Notes under the pieces: generated by a model
Database searches by the model: none
What the model was told of the DNA's origin: nothing
Seen by the model: only the letters and a program-made list of their open reading frames with translations
Part shown: piece after piece, positions 7,842-19,381 of the stretch
Layout: each line of letters begins with the position of its first letter
Position numbering within the stretch: the first letter of the stretch is position 1
Position numbers and translations under genes: made by a program
Assembly: GCA_017305925.1 (NCBI GenBank)
Contig: JAFKJW010000092.1
Location: 1-41,498, forward strand
From: Hyphomicrobiales bacterium
Lineage (GTDB): Bacteria; Pseudomonadota; Alphaproteobacteria; Rhizobiales; Rhizobiaceae
Reading direction: 5' to 3'
Length of the DNA stretch: 41,498 nucleotides

Positions 7842-9035
7842 GTGCGCAGCATCTACGTCGTCGGCACGGCCGACACGAAAGGCGACGAACTCGCCTACCT
7901 GGCGGATTGCATCGCCGCGACCGGCATGGCGGTCACGCGGGTGGATGTCGGCACCCGACCGTCCACGGCGGAAACAGACATCCCCGCCGCGACGGTCGCG
8001 TCGTTTCATCCGGACGGCGCCGGCGCGGTGCTCGGCACCGACGACCGCGGCACGGCGGTCGCTGCCATGGGAAAGGCGTTCGCCGCCTTCATCGCCGGGC
8101 GGACGGACATTGCCGGCGTCATCGGGATCGGCGGCGGCGGCGGCACGTCCATTGTCACGGCCGGGATGCGCGCCCTGCCGCTCGGCCTGCCCAAGGTCAT
8201 GGTGTCGACGCTCGCCTCCGGCGATGTCGCGCCATATGTCGACGTCTCCGACATCGTCATGGTGCCGTCGATCACGGACATGGCCGGGCTGAACCGCCTG
8301 TCGCGCGTCATCCTCCACAATGCCGCCCAGGCGATCGCCGGCATGGCAAGGACCCCTGCCCCGCCGGCCGTGGGCAAGCCCGCGCTCGGCCTGACGATGT
8401 TCGGCGTGACCACGCCCTGCGTCACCACGATGGTGGAGGAACTGCGCGCCGATTACGACTGCATGGTGTTTCACGCCACGGGAACCGGCGGGCGGGCGAT
8501 GGAGAAGCTTGCCGACAGCGGCCTCCTGACCGGCGTGCTCGACATCACCACCACGGAGGTATGCGACCTGCTGTGCGGCGGCGTGCTTGCCGCGACCGAA
8601 GACCGATTCGGCGCGATCGCCCGCACGAAGCTGCCCTATGTCGGCTCGGTCGGCGCGCTCGACATGGTCAATTTCTGGGCGCCGCCGACCATTCCGGCCC
8701 GGTACAGGGACCGCCTTTTCTACGAGCACAATCCCAACGTCACGCTGATGCGCACCACGCCGGCCGAATGCCGCGAGATCGGCGCCTGGATCGCCGGCAG
8801 GCTCAATGCCTGCGAAGGCCCCGTCCGGTTCCTGATCCCCGAAAAGGGCGTGTCGGCGCTCGACATCGAGGACGGCGCCTTCCGGGACGTCCAGGCCGAC
8901 GACGCCCTGTTCTCGGCCATCGAGGATACGCTGAAGGTCACGACGGACCGCAGGCTCGTCCGCCTGCCGCTCCACGTCAACGATCCGGCCTTCGCGAAGG
9001 CAGCCGTCGCGGCGTTCCGCGAAATCGCCCGATAG
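7842..9035 (+). CDS. Tm-1-like ATP-binding domain protein (UPF0261 family)
   Basis: A 397-residue cytoplasmic protein of the UPF0261 family, the bacterial counterpart of the N-terminal half of the tomato Tm-1 protein. Characteristic segments are [13 protein letters not shown] at the start, the glycine-rich [12 protein letters not shown] (about residues 90-101) and [14 protein letters not shown]. The start is GTG at 7842, preceded by GGGAGGAAGC, an excellent ribosome binding site. It is followed after 33 bases by the TIM-barrel gene, so the two halves that are fused in plants are separate, adjacent genes here. The biochemical function of the bacterial proteins is not established to my knowledge. 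The context (TetR repressor, dehydrogenase downstream) suggests catabolism of a small molecule. Confidence 0.92.
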   Translation: MRSIYVVGTADTKGDELAYLADCIAATGMAVTRVDVGTRPSTAETDIPAATVASFHPDGAGAVLGTDDRGTAVAAMGKAFAAFIAGRTDIAGVIGIGGGGGTSIVTAGMRALPLGLPKVMVSTLASGDVAPYVDVSDIVMVPSITDMAGLNRLSRVILHNAAQAIAGMARTPAPPAVGKPALGLTMFGVTTPCVTTMVEELRADYDCMVFHATGTGGRAMEKLADSGLLTGVLDITTTEVCDLLCGGVLAATEDRFGAIARTKLPYVGSVGALDMVNFWAPPTIPARYRDRLFYEHNPNVTLMRTTPAECREIGAWIAGRLNACEGPVRFLIPEKGVSALDIEDGAFRDVQADDALFSAIEDTLKVTTDRRLVRLPLHVNDPAFAKAAVAAFREIAR

Positions 9036-9068
9036 GTCTTTGCAGCAGCATTCCGGAGAGAATCGAAG

Positions 9069-9905
9069 ATGCCCGCCGTTCCCCGCAAGGATATCCTCGC
9101 AAAATTCCGTGCCATGATCGAGAAGCGCCAGCCGATCATCGGCGGCGGCGCGGGCACCGGCCTTTCCGCCAAGTCCGAGGAGGCGGGCGGCATCGACCTC
9201 ATCATCATCTACAATTCCGGCCGCTACCGCATGGCGGGGCGCGGTTCGGCCGCCGGGCTGCTCGCCTACGGAAACGCCAACGAGATCGTCCGCGAGATGG
9301 CCGTCGAGGTGCTTCCGGTCGTCACCAGGACGCCGGTGCTCGCCGGGGTCAACGGCACCGACCCCTTCGTGCTGATGCCGCGCTTCCTCGCCGAGCTGAA
9401 GGAAATGGGCTTTTCGGGCGTGCAGAATTTTCCGACCGTCGGGCTGTTCGACGGCGCCATGCGGCAGAGCTTCGAGGAGACCGGCATGGGCTTCGGGCTC
9501 GAAGTGGACATGATCGCCGAGGCGCACCGGCTGGATCTGCTCACCACGCCCTATGTCTTCAACCCGGACGAGGCGCGCGCCATGACGAAAGCCGGCGCCG
9601 ACATCGTGGTGGCGCATATGGGCGTGACCACGGGCGGCACGATCGGGGCGACCAGCTCGAAATCGCTCGACGATTGCGTGACGGCGATCGACGCGATCGC
9701 GGCCGCCGCCCGCTCGGTGCGCGAGGACGTGATCCTGCTCTGCCACGGCGGGCCGATCTCCATGCCCGACGACGCCGCCTACATCCTGGGGCGCTGCGAC
9801 CGCATCCACGGCTTCTACGGCGCGTCCTCGATGGAACGCCTGCCGGCCGAAACCGCCATCCGCGACCAGACGGCCAGCTTCAAGAAGCTCGCGCTGCGCG
9901 CATAA
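9069..9905 (+). CDS. Phosphoenolpyruvate-hydrolase-like TIM-barrel protein
   Basis: A 278-residue protein of the PEP_hydrolase/TIM-barrel family (Pfam PF09370 type), the counterpart of the C-terminal half of plant Tm-1. Recognisable parts are [20 protein letters not shown] near the N-terminus, [28 protein letters not shown], and [15 protein letters not shown], consistent with a phosphate- or carboxylate-binding barrel. The ATG at 9069 follows GGAGAGAATCGAAG. It is surely cotranscribed with the UPF0261 gene upstream (33-base gap), and the two products probably form one enzyme or complex. The actual reaction in bacteria is not settled; the family name should be taken as similarity, not proof of PEP hydrolysis. 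Confidence 0.92.
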   Translation: MPAVPRKDILAKFRAMIEKRQPIIGGGAGTGLSAKSEEAGGIDLIIIYNSGRYRMAGRGSAAGLLAYGNANEIVREMAVEVLPVVTRTPVLAGVNGTDPFVLMPRFLAELKEMGFSGVQNFPTVGLFDGAMRQSFEETGMGFGLEVDMIAEAHRLDLLTTPYVFNPDEARAMTKAGADIVVAHMGVTTGGTIGATSSKSLDDCVTAIDAIAAAARSVREDVILLCHGGPISMPDDAAYILGRCDRIHGFYGASSMERLPAETAIRDQTASFKKLALRA

Positions 9906-9906
9906 A

Positions 9907-9951
9907 GCATCGCGCCGAAAAGTGGATGCCGGTTTTCGGCAAGAGCGATGC
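9907..9951. repeat. Rhizobial intergenic inverted repeat
   Basis: Outer arms GCATCGC (9907-9913) and GCGATGC (9945-9951) enclose inner arms GCCGAAAA (9914-9921) and TTTTCGGC (9933-9940), giving a long hairpin with a four-base bulge. I recognise this pattern (a GCGCCGAAAAGTGGA core followed by CCGGTTTTCGG) as a short palindromic element scattered between genes in many Rhizobiales. It begins right after the stop codon of the TIM-barrel gene. Confidence 0.6.
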
Positions 9952-9961
9952 GAAAACGAAA

Positions 9962-10007
9962 GCTACAGCGAACCGCCCGGTCCCGGTATCGGGCGACCCG
10001 CTGTAGC
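9962..10007. repeat. Second hairpin: nested inverted repeat after the TIM-barrel gene
   Basis: GCTACAGCG (9962-9970) pairs with CGCTGTAGC (9999-10007), and inside it GCCCG (9975-9979) pairs with CGGGC (9990-9994). There is no T-run, so it is a processing or repeat element rather than a classical terminator. It may still separate expression of the dehydrogenase from the genes upstream. Confidence 0.5.
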
Positions 10008-10074
10008 CCCTCCACAAAGCCGGCCCGATGCCCGATAGTGCGCGACGACTCGGGGGGAGTAAGCAGGAGGCATC

Positions 10075-11115
10075 ATGCGCGCGGTCGTCTACAGGGCCTT
10101 CGAGGCTGCACCCGCCATCGAAACCGTGCCGGACCCCGCGCCGGCCAGCGACGGCGTGGTCATCAAGGTCGAGGCGACCGGGCTCTGCCGCAGCGACTGG
10201 CACGGCTGGATGGGCCACGATCCGGACATCCGCCTGCCGCATGTGCCGGGCCACGAACTGGCCGGCACGATCGCCGCAGTCGGCTCCTCCGTCAGCCGCT
10301 TTTCGGTCGGCGAGCGTGTCACCGTGCCGTTCGTCGTGGCATGCGGCCAATGCTTCGAATGCGTGTCGGGCAACCAGCAGGTCTGCGAGCATCAGGCCCA
10401 GCCGGGCTTCAACGCCTGGGGCTCCTTCGCCGAATATGTCGCCATCGACCATGCCGACGCCAATCTCGTACGCCTTCCCGACGGCATGGCCTTCTCGACC
10501 GCCGCCAGCCTGGGCTGCCGCTTCGTCACCTCCTTCCGGGCGATCGTCGACCAGGGCCGGGTGCGGCCGGGCGAATGGGTCGCCGTCCATGGCTGCGGCG
10601 GCGTCGGCCTCTCGGCGGTGATGATCGCCAGCGCCATGGGCGCCAATGTCGTGGCGATCGACCTTGCCGAGGAAAAGCTCGCCGAGGCCGCAAGGCTCGG
10701 AGCGATCGCGACCGTCAACGCGAAGACCACGCCCAACGTGGTGAAGGCGGTCAAGCAGATCACCGGCGGCGGCGCGCATATGTCGATAGACGCGCTCGGG
10801 CACCCGACCACCTGCTACAATTCCGTCTCCAACCTGCGGCGGCGCGGGCGCCATGTGCAGGTCGGCCTGATGCTGGGCGATCACGCCAAGGCTGCAATCC
10901 CCATGGCGAAGGTGATCGCCTTCGAGCTGGAGATCAGGGGCAGCCACGGCATGCAGGCGTTCCGCTACCAGCCGATGCTGGACATGATCTCGGCCGGAAG
11001 GCTGGCGCCGGACCGCCTCGTGGGGAAGGAAATTTCGCTCGACGAGGCTCCTGCCGCGCTGATGGCCATGGACAGGTTCGAGGGCGTCGGGATGAGCGTC
11101 ATCACCCGCTTCTGA
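10075..11115 (+). CDS. Zinc-dependent alcohol dehydrogenase (MDR family)
   Basis: A 346-residue medium-chain dehydrogenase. The catalytic zinc ligands are visible as Cys in [12 protein letters not shown] and the GHE motif in [10 protein letters not shown]. The structural-zinc region [15 protein letters not shown] has its cysteines. The NAD(P) site is [12 protein letters not shown] followed by an acidic residue ([10 protein letters not shown]), pointing to NAD preference. The start ATG follows AGGAGG four bases upstream. It should oxidise an alcohol or polyol. It lies 169 bases after the TIM-barrel gene, behind two hairpins, on the same strand, and may be the third member of the TetR-controlled cassette or be expressed separately. 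Confidence 0.92.
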   Translation: MRAVVYRAFEAAPAIETVPDPAPASDGVVIKVEATGLCRSDWHGWMGHDPDIRLPHVPGHELAGTIAAVGSSVSRFSVGERVTVPFVVACGQCFECVSGNQQVCEHQAQPGFNAWGSFAEYVAIDHADANLVRLPDGMAFSTAASLGCRFVTSFRAIVDQGRVRPGEWVAVHGCGGVGLSAVMIASAMGANVVAIDLAEEKLAEAARLGAIATVNAKTTPNVVKAVKQITGGGAHMSIDALGHPTTCYNSVSNLRRRGRHVQVGLMLGDHAKAAIPMAKVIAFELEIRGSHGMQAFRYQPMLDMISAGRLAPDRLVGKEISLDEAPAALMAMDRFEGVGMSVITRF

Positions 11116-11152
11116 CCGCTCCCGAAAGCCGGCCTGTATCTGCGGGCGGTCG

Positions 11153-12526
11153 TCAGGCGGCCCTGGCCACCACGCGGTTGCGGCCGCCCGCCTTCGCCTC
11201 ATAGAGAGCGAGATCGGCGCGTTTCATCAGATCCCGTGGCGCGTCGGATCCGCGTTGCAGCGTCGAGACCCCGACGCTCACCGTGACCGTCAGCAGCGGG
11301 CCATTCTCACCGAGGCTGAACGGCACTTCGGCGATCTCGGAGCGGATGCGCTCCGCGACCAGCTCCGCGACATCGGCCTCCGTGTCGGGCATGACGACGA
11401 TGAACTCCTCGCCGCCATAGCGGCATGCCAGGTCGATGCCCCGGACATTCTTGCGCAGGCGGCGCGCCATCTCCCGCAGCACGGCGTCGCCGCCGTCATG
11501 CCCGTGCGTGTCGTTGACCGCCTTGAAGCGGTCGAGATCGAGCATCACGATCGACAGCGGGCGCTTGCGCGCGACGGCGCGATCGAACAGCGTCTGCAGG
11601 TGGCTGTCGAGGTAGCGGCGGTTATGCAGCCCCGTCAGGCCGTCGGTCACCGCCATCTCGATGGTGCGGGCCACGCTTTCGCGCAGATGGTCGTTGTAGC
11701 GCTTGCGCCGCACCTGCGTGTCGAGCCGGGCCAGAAGCTCCTGCCTGTCCACCGGGCGCGTCAGATAATCATTGATGCCGAGCTCCAGCCCCCTGACGAT
11801 GCGCGCATCGTCGCTGTCCTCCACCACCAGGACGATCGGAATGAGCCGCGTGCGGTCGATCGAGCGCAATTGCGAGCAGAGACGCAGCGGATCGAAATCG
11901 GCGAAGCGGCTGGCCACGACGACCACGTCGAAGGGATTTTCCGCCGCGCGGAAGATCGCCGCCTGCGGATCGGCCTCGACCGTCACTTCGGCCTTGTCCC
12001 CAAGCATCTGGGAGAGCGCCTCCGAGGAAGAAGTCTGCTCGTCGACGATCAGCACGCTCGGCCGGGCGAACAGGTCGGGGTGGGTGCGGCTGAGGAGCTC
12101 TTCTATCCCGATGTCGCGGGTCGTCGAGGCGCGCAGGCGCAATTCGTCGGTCAGGGATTTCAGCCGGACCAGGCTCTTCACCCGGGTCAGCAATTGCAGG
12201 TCGTTGACGGGCTTCGTCAGGAAATCGTCGGCGCCCGCCTCCAGGCCCTGGATGCGATCCGCGACCTGGTCGAGCGCCGTCACCATGACCACCGGAATAT
12301 GGGCCGTCGCCGGATCCGCCTTGAGCCGGCGGCAGACCTCGAAGCCGTCCATTCCGGGCATCATGATGTCGAGCAGCACGACGTCCACCCTGCCGTGCTC
12401 GCAGGCGTCGAGCGCCTCCTGCCCGTTGCCGGCGGTCAGCACCTCGAAGTATTCCGCGCGCAGCCGGACCTCCAGCAGCTTCACGTTCGCCGGTATGTCG
12501 TCAACGACCAAGATACGCGCAGTCAT
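11153..12526 (-). CDS. pleD: PleD-type response regulator with diguanylate cyclase domain
   Basis: A 457-residue protein with two receiver domains (residues about 1-120, and a more degenerate one at about 150-265) and a C-terminal GGDEF domain (about 290-457). The first receiver has the phospho-acceptor aspartate in VVLLDIMMPGMDG. The cyclase active site is YGGEEF, and the allosteric inhibition site RGID lies exactly five residues before it, so product inhibition by c-di-GMP is expected. PleD makes c-di-GMP from two GTP molecules and in Caulobacter controls the polar swarmer-to-stalked transition. It follows divK by 33 bases on the same strand, the classical alphaproteobacterial divK-pleD operon. 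Its 3' end converges on the alcohol dehydrogenase gene. Confidence 0.96.
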   Translation of the reverse strand: MTARILVVDDIPANVKLLEVRLRAEYFEVLTAGNGQEALDACEHGRVDVVLLDIMMPGMDGFEVCRRLKADPATAHIPVVMVTALDQVADRIQGLEAGADDFLTKPVNDLQLLTRVKSLVRLKSLTDELRLRASTTRDIGIEELLSRTHPDLFARPSVLIVDEQTSSSEALSQMLGDKAEVTVEADPQAAIFRAAENPFDVVVVASRFADFDPLRLCSQLRSIDRTRLIPIVLVVEDSDDARIVRGLELGINDYLTRPVDRQELLARLDTQVRRKRYNDHLRESVARTIEMAVTDGLTGLHNRRYLDSHLQTLFDRAVARKRPLSIVMLDLDRFKAVNDTHGHDGGDAVLREMARRLRKNVRGIDLACRYGGEEFIVVMPDTEADVAELVAERIRSEIAEVPFSLGENGPLLTVTVSVGVSTLQRGSDAPRDLMKRADLALYEAKAGGRNRVVARAA

Positions 12527-12559
12527 TCCGCGATCACTCCGAGAGGTCCGGGACGCGCA

Positions 12560-12931
12560 TCATGCATCGCCCAGATAGGACTTTATGGTCTCGATGAAAC
12601 GCGGCACGGAGATCGGCTTGGAGATGTAGGCCTCGCAGCCGCCCTGCCGGATCCGCTCCTCGTCGCCCTTCATGGCGAAGGCCGTCACGGCGATCACCGG
12701 GATGACGTGCAGTTCGTCGTCGTCCTTCAGCCATTTCGTGACCTCCAGGCCGGAGACCTCGGGAAGCTGTATGTCCATCAAGATGAGATCGGGCCGATGC
12801 GTGCGCGCAAGGTCCATCGCCTCGAGGCCGTTGCGGGTGCGCACCGTCTCGTAACCGATCGCCTCAATGAGGTCGCGGAAGAGCTTCATGTTGAGCTCGT
12901 TGTCCTCGACGATCATCACTTTCTTCGGCAT
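12560..12931 (-). CDS. divK: Cell-cycle single-domain response regulator DivK
   Basis: A 123-residue stand-alone receiver domain. The acidic pocket is VEDNE, the phospho-acceptor aspartate lies in [13 protein letters not shown], the conserved Thr in VIAVTAFAM, and the Lys in YISKPIS. There is no output domain. In alphaproteobacteria DivK is phosphorylated by DivJ, dephosphorylated by PleC, and acts through DivL/CckA to lower CtrA activity. The gene leads the divK-pleD operon and is divergent from the DUF3572 gene, which is the usual neighbour in rhizobia. I see no clear CtrA box (TTAA-N7-TTAA) in the 159 bases between them. Confidence 0.96.
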   Translation of the reverse strand: MPKKVMIVEDNELNMKLFRDLIEAIGYETVRTRNGLEAMDLARTHRPDLILMDIQLPEVSGLEVTKWLKDDDELHVIPVIAVTAFAMKGDEERIRQGGCEAYISKPISVPRFIETIKSYLGDA

Positions 12932-13090
12932 CGCTGCTCGGCTCTGGCTCTATTGGGCAATCGGTCCTGCCCGGCGCCCCAAGGGGCTTGCTCCCATCCC
13001 ATCCTTAGCCCAAGAACATTGACGAAAGGCAAACTGCGCGCCTTGCGGCCGGCGGGTCGGGCGTCAGCCATGATAAGGGAGACCGACGGC

Positions 13091-13390
13091 ATGTCTCAAG
13101 GAACGGTCGGACGCGAGGACGCCGAGCAGGTCGCCATAGCGGCGCTCGGCTTCATCGCCGGCAATGCCGGGCTGCTCTCCCGCTTCGTGGCCGTGACCGG
13201 GATCGAGCCGTCCCGGATCCGGACGGCGGCCGCGGAACCCGGCTTTCTGGCCGGCGTCCTGAATTTCGTTCTCGCACATGAGCCGACGCTTCTGGAGTTC
13301 GCCCAGGAGACCGGGACAAAGCCCGAATCGGTCGGGCGGGCGCTGCGAATGCTGCCTTCGGGAAACGACGAGTTCGAGCGGTCGACGTAA
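13091..13390 (+). CDS. DUF3572 family protein
   Basis: A 99-residue protein starting MSQGTVGREDAEQVAIAAL. It is mostly helical, with the conserved pattern AIAALGFIAG, LSRFVAVTGI and VLNFVLAHEPTLLEF. An AAGGGAGA about nine bases before the ATG at 13091 supports this start over the upstream ATG at 13070. DUF3572 proteins are small alphaproteobacterial proteins of unknown function, commonly encoded divergently to divK. It converges on exoR with three bases between the stop codons. Confidence 0.88.
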   Translation: MSQGTVGREDAEQVAIAALGFIAGNAGLLSRFVAVTGIEPSRIRTAAAEPGFLAGVLNFVLAHEPTLLEFAQETGTKPESVGRALRMLPSGNDEFERST

Positions 13391-13393
13391 CCG

Positions 13394-14212
13394 CTACTGG
13401 CTGCTGCCCTTTGCGAGCATGTCCTCGGCAAGAGCGATCGCCGTGCGCCGGTCCGCCTCGCCGGCCACCGCGAAGGCCTCCTCCTGCATGCCGCGAATCC
13501 ACGGGCGATCGCCCGGCGCGGCACGTTCGAGAGCCGCGGTCATCATCGCCAGCCCGCGAACGATCTTGCCGCTCTGGAAAAGCAGGTTGCCGAGTGTCGC
13601 CTGCGCGCCTGCGTGGCCCTTCGCCGCCGCGAGCTGGAGCCAGCGGCCCGCCTGGCGGATGCTGGCCTTCGTGCCGCCCTCCCCGGTCAGGAACATCTTG
13701 CCCATCTCGTACTGGGCCTCGGCATTGCGGTAGTTGGCCGCCGCGCGCATGTAATACTCCTGCGCGGCGGCAGGATCGGGATCGACCGAGCCGGGTATGC
13801 CGGTCCTCATGTAGCCGCCGAGCGCCACGAGCGCATCGGAGACATAGCTTTCCTCGGGACTGCCGGGCTCGACGTCCTGATCGATGATCTCGTTGAAGAA
13901 CTTGAAGGCCTGATAGTCGTTGCGGGTGACGCCGTCACCCTCGGCATACATGCGCGCCAGCTTCCAGGTCGCGCCGATCTGGCCGTTCTCCGCGGCGTAT
14001 CTGTAAGCCTCGACGGCCTGGTCCTTGTGACCGCTCTTGTAGGCGTCGAAGCCGCGCTGGAACACGGCCCAGGGGCTGCCCTTCTCTTTCGGCGCGTTGG
14101 TGTCGAAGGCAAGCGCGGGAACGGCGGGCAGGCACAGGACGGTGCCCAGAAGGGCGGCACTCAGGGAACGCGGCAGGTGCCGAACTATGAACATGACAAC
14201 CTGTTCTTTCAT
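13394..14212 (-). CDS. exoR: ExoR-like Sel1-repeat periplasmic regulator
   Basis: About 272 residues with a signal peptide (hydrophobic core SAALLGTVLCLPAVPALA) and Sel1/TPR-like repeats. Repeat elements are AVEAYRYAAENGQIGATWKLARMY, YYMRAAANYRNAEAQYEMGKMF and WLQLAAAKGHAGAQATLGNLLF. The C-terminal MMTAALERAAPGDRPWIRGMQEEAFAVA resembles ExoR of Sinorhizobium. ExoR is a periplasmic protein that binds the sensor ExoS and keeps ExoS/ChvI inactive, so it controls exopolysaccharide, motility and host-association genes. The start is uncertain: ATG 14212 (MKEQVV) or ATG 14194 (MFIVRHL), the latter with AGG seven bases upstream. The assignment is by overall pattern; a different Sel1 protein is possible but less likely. 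Confidence 0.78.
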   Translation of the reverse strand: MKEQVVMFIVRHLPRSLSAALLGTVLCLPAVPALAFDTNAPKEKGSPWAVFQRGFDAYKSGHKDQAVEAYRYAAENGQIGATWKLARMYAEGDGVTRNDYQAFKFFNEIIDQDVEPGSPEESYVSDALVALGGYMRTGIPGSVDPDPAAAQEYYMRAAANYRNAEAQYEMGKMFLTGEGGTKASIRQAGRWLQLAAAKGHAGAQATLGNLLFQSGKIVRGLAMMTAALERAAPGDRPWIRGMQEEAFAVAGEADRRTAIALAEDMLAKGSSQ

Positions 14213-14780
14213 CCTGCGCTCGCGAACGCGCCGTCCGCCCACGCAAAATCCGTCTCGTGCAAACGCACGGCTGCTGCATCCACCTCACGCGATGCGCCGG
14301 GCGATATCCTTCCGGCTCTCGCCGCAAGCTCCCGGTCCAGCAGGATACGGGCCGGACGGCTGCGATCCGCCGCATGGCGGTCGAGACGGACGCCGACGAT
14401 ACGCGACGGCGCGGCCGGAAAGGCACCTTGGCGACGATCGCCGGCCTTTTCGGCCAAAGTGGGGCCGTGCACGCTCGGCGCGGCGGGCGAAGCGCCGAAT
14501 CCGGCGCCGGCGCTCGACCCTGCTTTCTTGTGGCGTCTTTCGTTCATCATGTTCCTTGCCGCGGCGGCTGCGGCGGACCCGATCTCCTGCCGGGACCGGA
14601 CATGGGGTGCTCCGGGTTTATGGCGGGAACTGGGCGAAGGTTCCGACGCTTCTTATACAACAGCCCTGATTGAGAGAGTGTTGCGCAAACACCACAAATC
14701 GCGAACAGCCCTGCTCCGGATGCCGTTTCCGATGCTCCAGGCAAGCTATTCCGGGCGCTGTGTTCCCGCGGCCACCAAAT
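14213..14780. other. Long non-coding stretch upstream of exoR
   Basis: About 570 bases without a gene I can support. It must carry the exoR promoter on the minus strand. The AT-richer part lies at 14650-14710 and includes an 8-base palindrome TTGCGCAA. Several GC-shadow frames exist (for example 14209-14550 minus), but their Ala/Arg-rich translations resemble no protein. Confidence 0.5.
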
Positions 14781-14781
14781 G

Positions 14782-14806
14782 AAAAGGCCGGGACAAGCCC
14801 GGCCTT
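14782..14806 (-). terminator. Rho-independent terminator of the FadL-type gene
   Basis: Perfect nine-base stem AAGGCCGGG / CCCGGCCTT with loop ACAAG (14784-14806), followed on the minus strand by TTTT and further T-rich sequence. It lies 25 bases beyond the stop of the outer membrane protein gene. Confidence 0.85.
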
Positions 14807-14831
14807 CGGAGGATCGTGCGGAACGGCGCGT

Positions 14832-16001
14832 CTACCATTTCACGCGATAGGACACGTTCGCGGCATAGGCCCAGCCGGCCTCGACGGCGGCGTTGGTTCC
14901 CGGCGCATATTGCGTCTCGGCAGCCGACGTCAGGTAGCTGACGCCGACACCGGCTCGCAACTCGCCGCCGAACGAATCCTTCGCGGACACGCCGCCCGCG
15001 AGGGTCCATGTATCGCTGGACAGGTCATAGCCCGTCGTCACGCCCTGGTCGTAGGTCAGGCTGACGGCACCGGCGATCGTTTCGTTGAACTGATGGCCGA
15101 CGCCCGCCGTAAAGGTCCAGCCGTCCTTCCAGTTGTAGAGATCCTGGCTGATGAGGCCGCCCGTGGCGGCGGAGCGCACGTCGAGGCTCTTCTGGACACT
15201 CCAGTCGCTCCACTTGATGTCGGTGAAGACGAGCCAGCCGGGCGCCACGCCCGTCTGGAACTTCGCCTCGACCGTCTGCGGCAGATGTCCGATGCCCAGG
15301 GCGGCGGCCGGGATCTGCGTCGTGGCGGTGATGCCATTGACGCCCACCAGGGTCGGCGCCAGAACCCCTGCCGGGCCGGTCAGCGTCCCGCTTGCGCCGT
15401 AGTCCGAGCCCGAACGGTAGAGCAGCTGCGCCCTGAGCGCGATCTCGGGAATGTCGTAGCCGACGCCGACACGATAGCCCTGATCCACGCCATTGAGTTC
15501 GAGATGCAGCGGGCCCAGGGGCGAAACGTTGTTGCGGCTGTAGTCGAAGTTTTCCTGGAACACGCCGCCCAGAAGGTAGAGATTGCCCTTGCCGGCATGG
15601 AACTTCACGGCGCAGGTCGCGGCGAACTCGTCGACCGTGAACCCTTCCTCGGTCTTGCCGCTCAGGCGCGGAGCCGCATACTTGACCGAACCGCCGTAAG
15701 GCTGCGTATAGGTGCCCGCGCAGCTGAAATTGTCGGTCAGGCCCAGCTTGAATGCCGCCGACGGGATGACATAGTCCTGATAGGCATTCGTGCCGATGTT
15801 GGCGGGATTGCCTTCGGCCGTATATTTGCGGTTCGGGCTGACATAAGTCGCCCCGGCGCGCATGGTGAAGTTGCCGTCCTCGTACAGGATGTCCGTGTCG
15901 GCGGTGCCGCGCGCGAAACCGTTCGCCTGCGCGGTGTTCACGAAAGCCAGCGCGATGAGGCCAGCGCCCGCCACGGTCACCTTGAATGATGTGGAATCCA
16001 T
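14832..16001 (-). CDS. OmpP1/FadL family outer membrane transport protein
   Basis: A 389-residue outer membrane protein. The start ATG at 16001 (MDSTSFKVTVAGAG) has AGAGG upstream and opens a clean signal peptide ending in NTAQA, before mature NGFARGTADTDILYEDG. The body shows alternating beta-strand patterns, and the last residues VSYRVKW end with an aromatic, as required by the Bam machinery. FadL proteins let hydrophobic compounds such as fatty acids or aromatics diffuse across the outer membrane. The NPA-like segment (AEGNPANIG) resembles the FadL family. A longer frame to 16142 adds only Arg/Ala-rich residues before the signal peptide. It is a single-gene unit with its own terminator. 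Confidence 0.88.
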   Translation of the reverse strand: MDSTSFKVTVAGAGLIALAFVNTAQANGFARGTADTDILYEDGNFTMRAGATYVSPNRKYTAEGNPANIGTNAYQDYVIPSAAFKLGLTDNFSCAGTYTQPYGGSVKYAAPRLSGKTEEGFTVDEFAATCAVKFHAGKGNLYLLGGVFQENFDYSRNNVSPLGPLHLELNGVDQGYRVGVGYDIPEIALRAQLLYRSGSDYGASGTLTGPAGVLAPTLVGVNGITATTQIPAAALGIGHLPQTVEAKFQTGVAPGWLVFTDIKWSDWSVQKSLDVRSAATGGLISQDLYNWKDGWTFTAGVGHQFNETIAGAVSLTYDQGVTTGYDLSSDTWTLAGGVSAKDSFGGELRAGVGVSYLTSAAETQYAPGTNAAVEAGWAYAANVSYRVKW

Positions 16002-16349
16002 CCCTTGCCTCTCCTCAGCCGCTTCACCAGCTAGAACCATTTCAAATGCGACAAGCAACAGGTTTGCTGGTGCCAACCTTGCGACCCAGGCCGCGTGACG
16101 TGCGCGGCGGCCGGCTTTTCGGCGAGAAAACGGCGACGGCACCGGGCACGAGACCCAGCCACCGGAGAGACCGCTAAAAATTTACATTTATATCAACAAT
16201 TTAATAAAAAATCCCGGCGGAGGCGCAGGGTTGTAGCATTACGGCAACAATGAGGCAGAAAATATGGCGACGAGCGGCCGGACCCCCGTTCCGGCAGGTC
16301 AAGGAACCGGTCCGCTTCCGTTCCGCGCCGAGCGCCCGTGCCGGTCGAA
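16002..16349. promoter_or_regulatory. Leader/promoter region of the FadL-type gene with a very AT-rich tract
   Basis: Between valS and the porin gene. The segment 16175-16212 has only three G/C in 38 bases, a striking contrast to the surrounding GC-rich DNA. On the minus strand it offers several promoter-like hexamers (for example TTGTTG and TATAAA), but none has a fully convincing spacing, so I do not name the boxes. It could be a promoter UP-element or a site for a nucleoid protein. Confidence 0.45.
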
Positions 16350-19136
<2,787 letters not shown>

Positions 19137-19304
19137 CGGCAGGCACCCGGATTGCGGCGTTGGTCAGGGCGTTACGGAAATCGGCAAGAGCCCATGGAAC
19201 CGGCGCACCGCCGAAGCGGACGCGACCGGACATTCGGCCCGGTGTAAACCGGAACCCCTTTGCCAAGTCAACAGAACAGAAATCCGGGCCCGGGCAACCC
19301 CTAG

Positions 19305-19381
19305 AAGAGGGGTCGTTGAGATCGAATCTCTCCGCGCCCCCTTTGTCCTGCCGGAGATCTCCCCCCACAAGAGGGAGATCT
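19305..19381. repeat. Intergenic hairpin element between popZ and valS
   Basis: AGATCTCCC (19355-19363) pairs perfectly with GGGAGATCT (19373-19381) and overlaps the popZ stop codon. A smaller CCCCT/AGGGG hairpin lies near 19300-19315. The sequence, which reads as GEISGRTKGA in a spurious frame, resembles an intergenic repeat I associate with Mesorhizobium genomes. A T-run is lacking, so it is not a standard terminator. Confidence 0.4.

Noticed and set aside
7749-9809. Upstream extension of the tetR frame to 899 codons
   Set aside because: The extension is antisense to the UPF0261 and TIM-barrel genes and lacks protein-like composition; only the TetR part is real.
11255-13090. Plus-strand open frame opposite pleD-divK leading into DUF3572
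   Set aside because: Shadow of pleD and divK; only the last 99 codons, with their own ribosome binding site, are a gene.
14209-14550. 113-codon minus-strand frame upstream of exoR
   Set aside because: Ala/Arg/Gly-rich, no ribosome binding site, no recognisable pattern; more likely the exoR upstream region.
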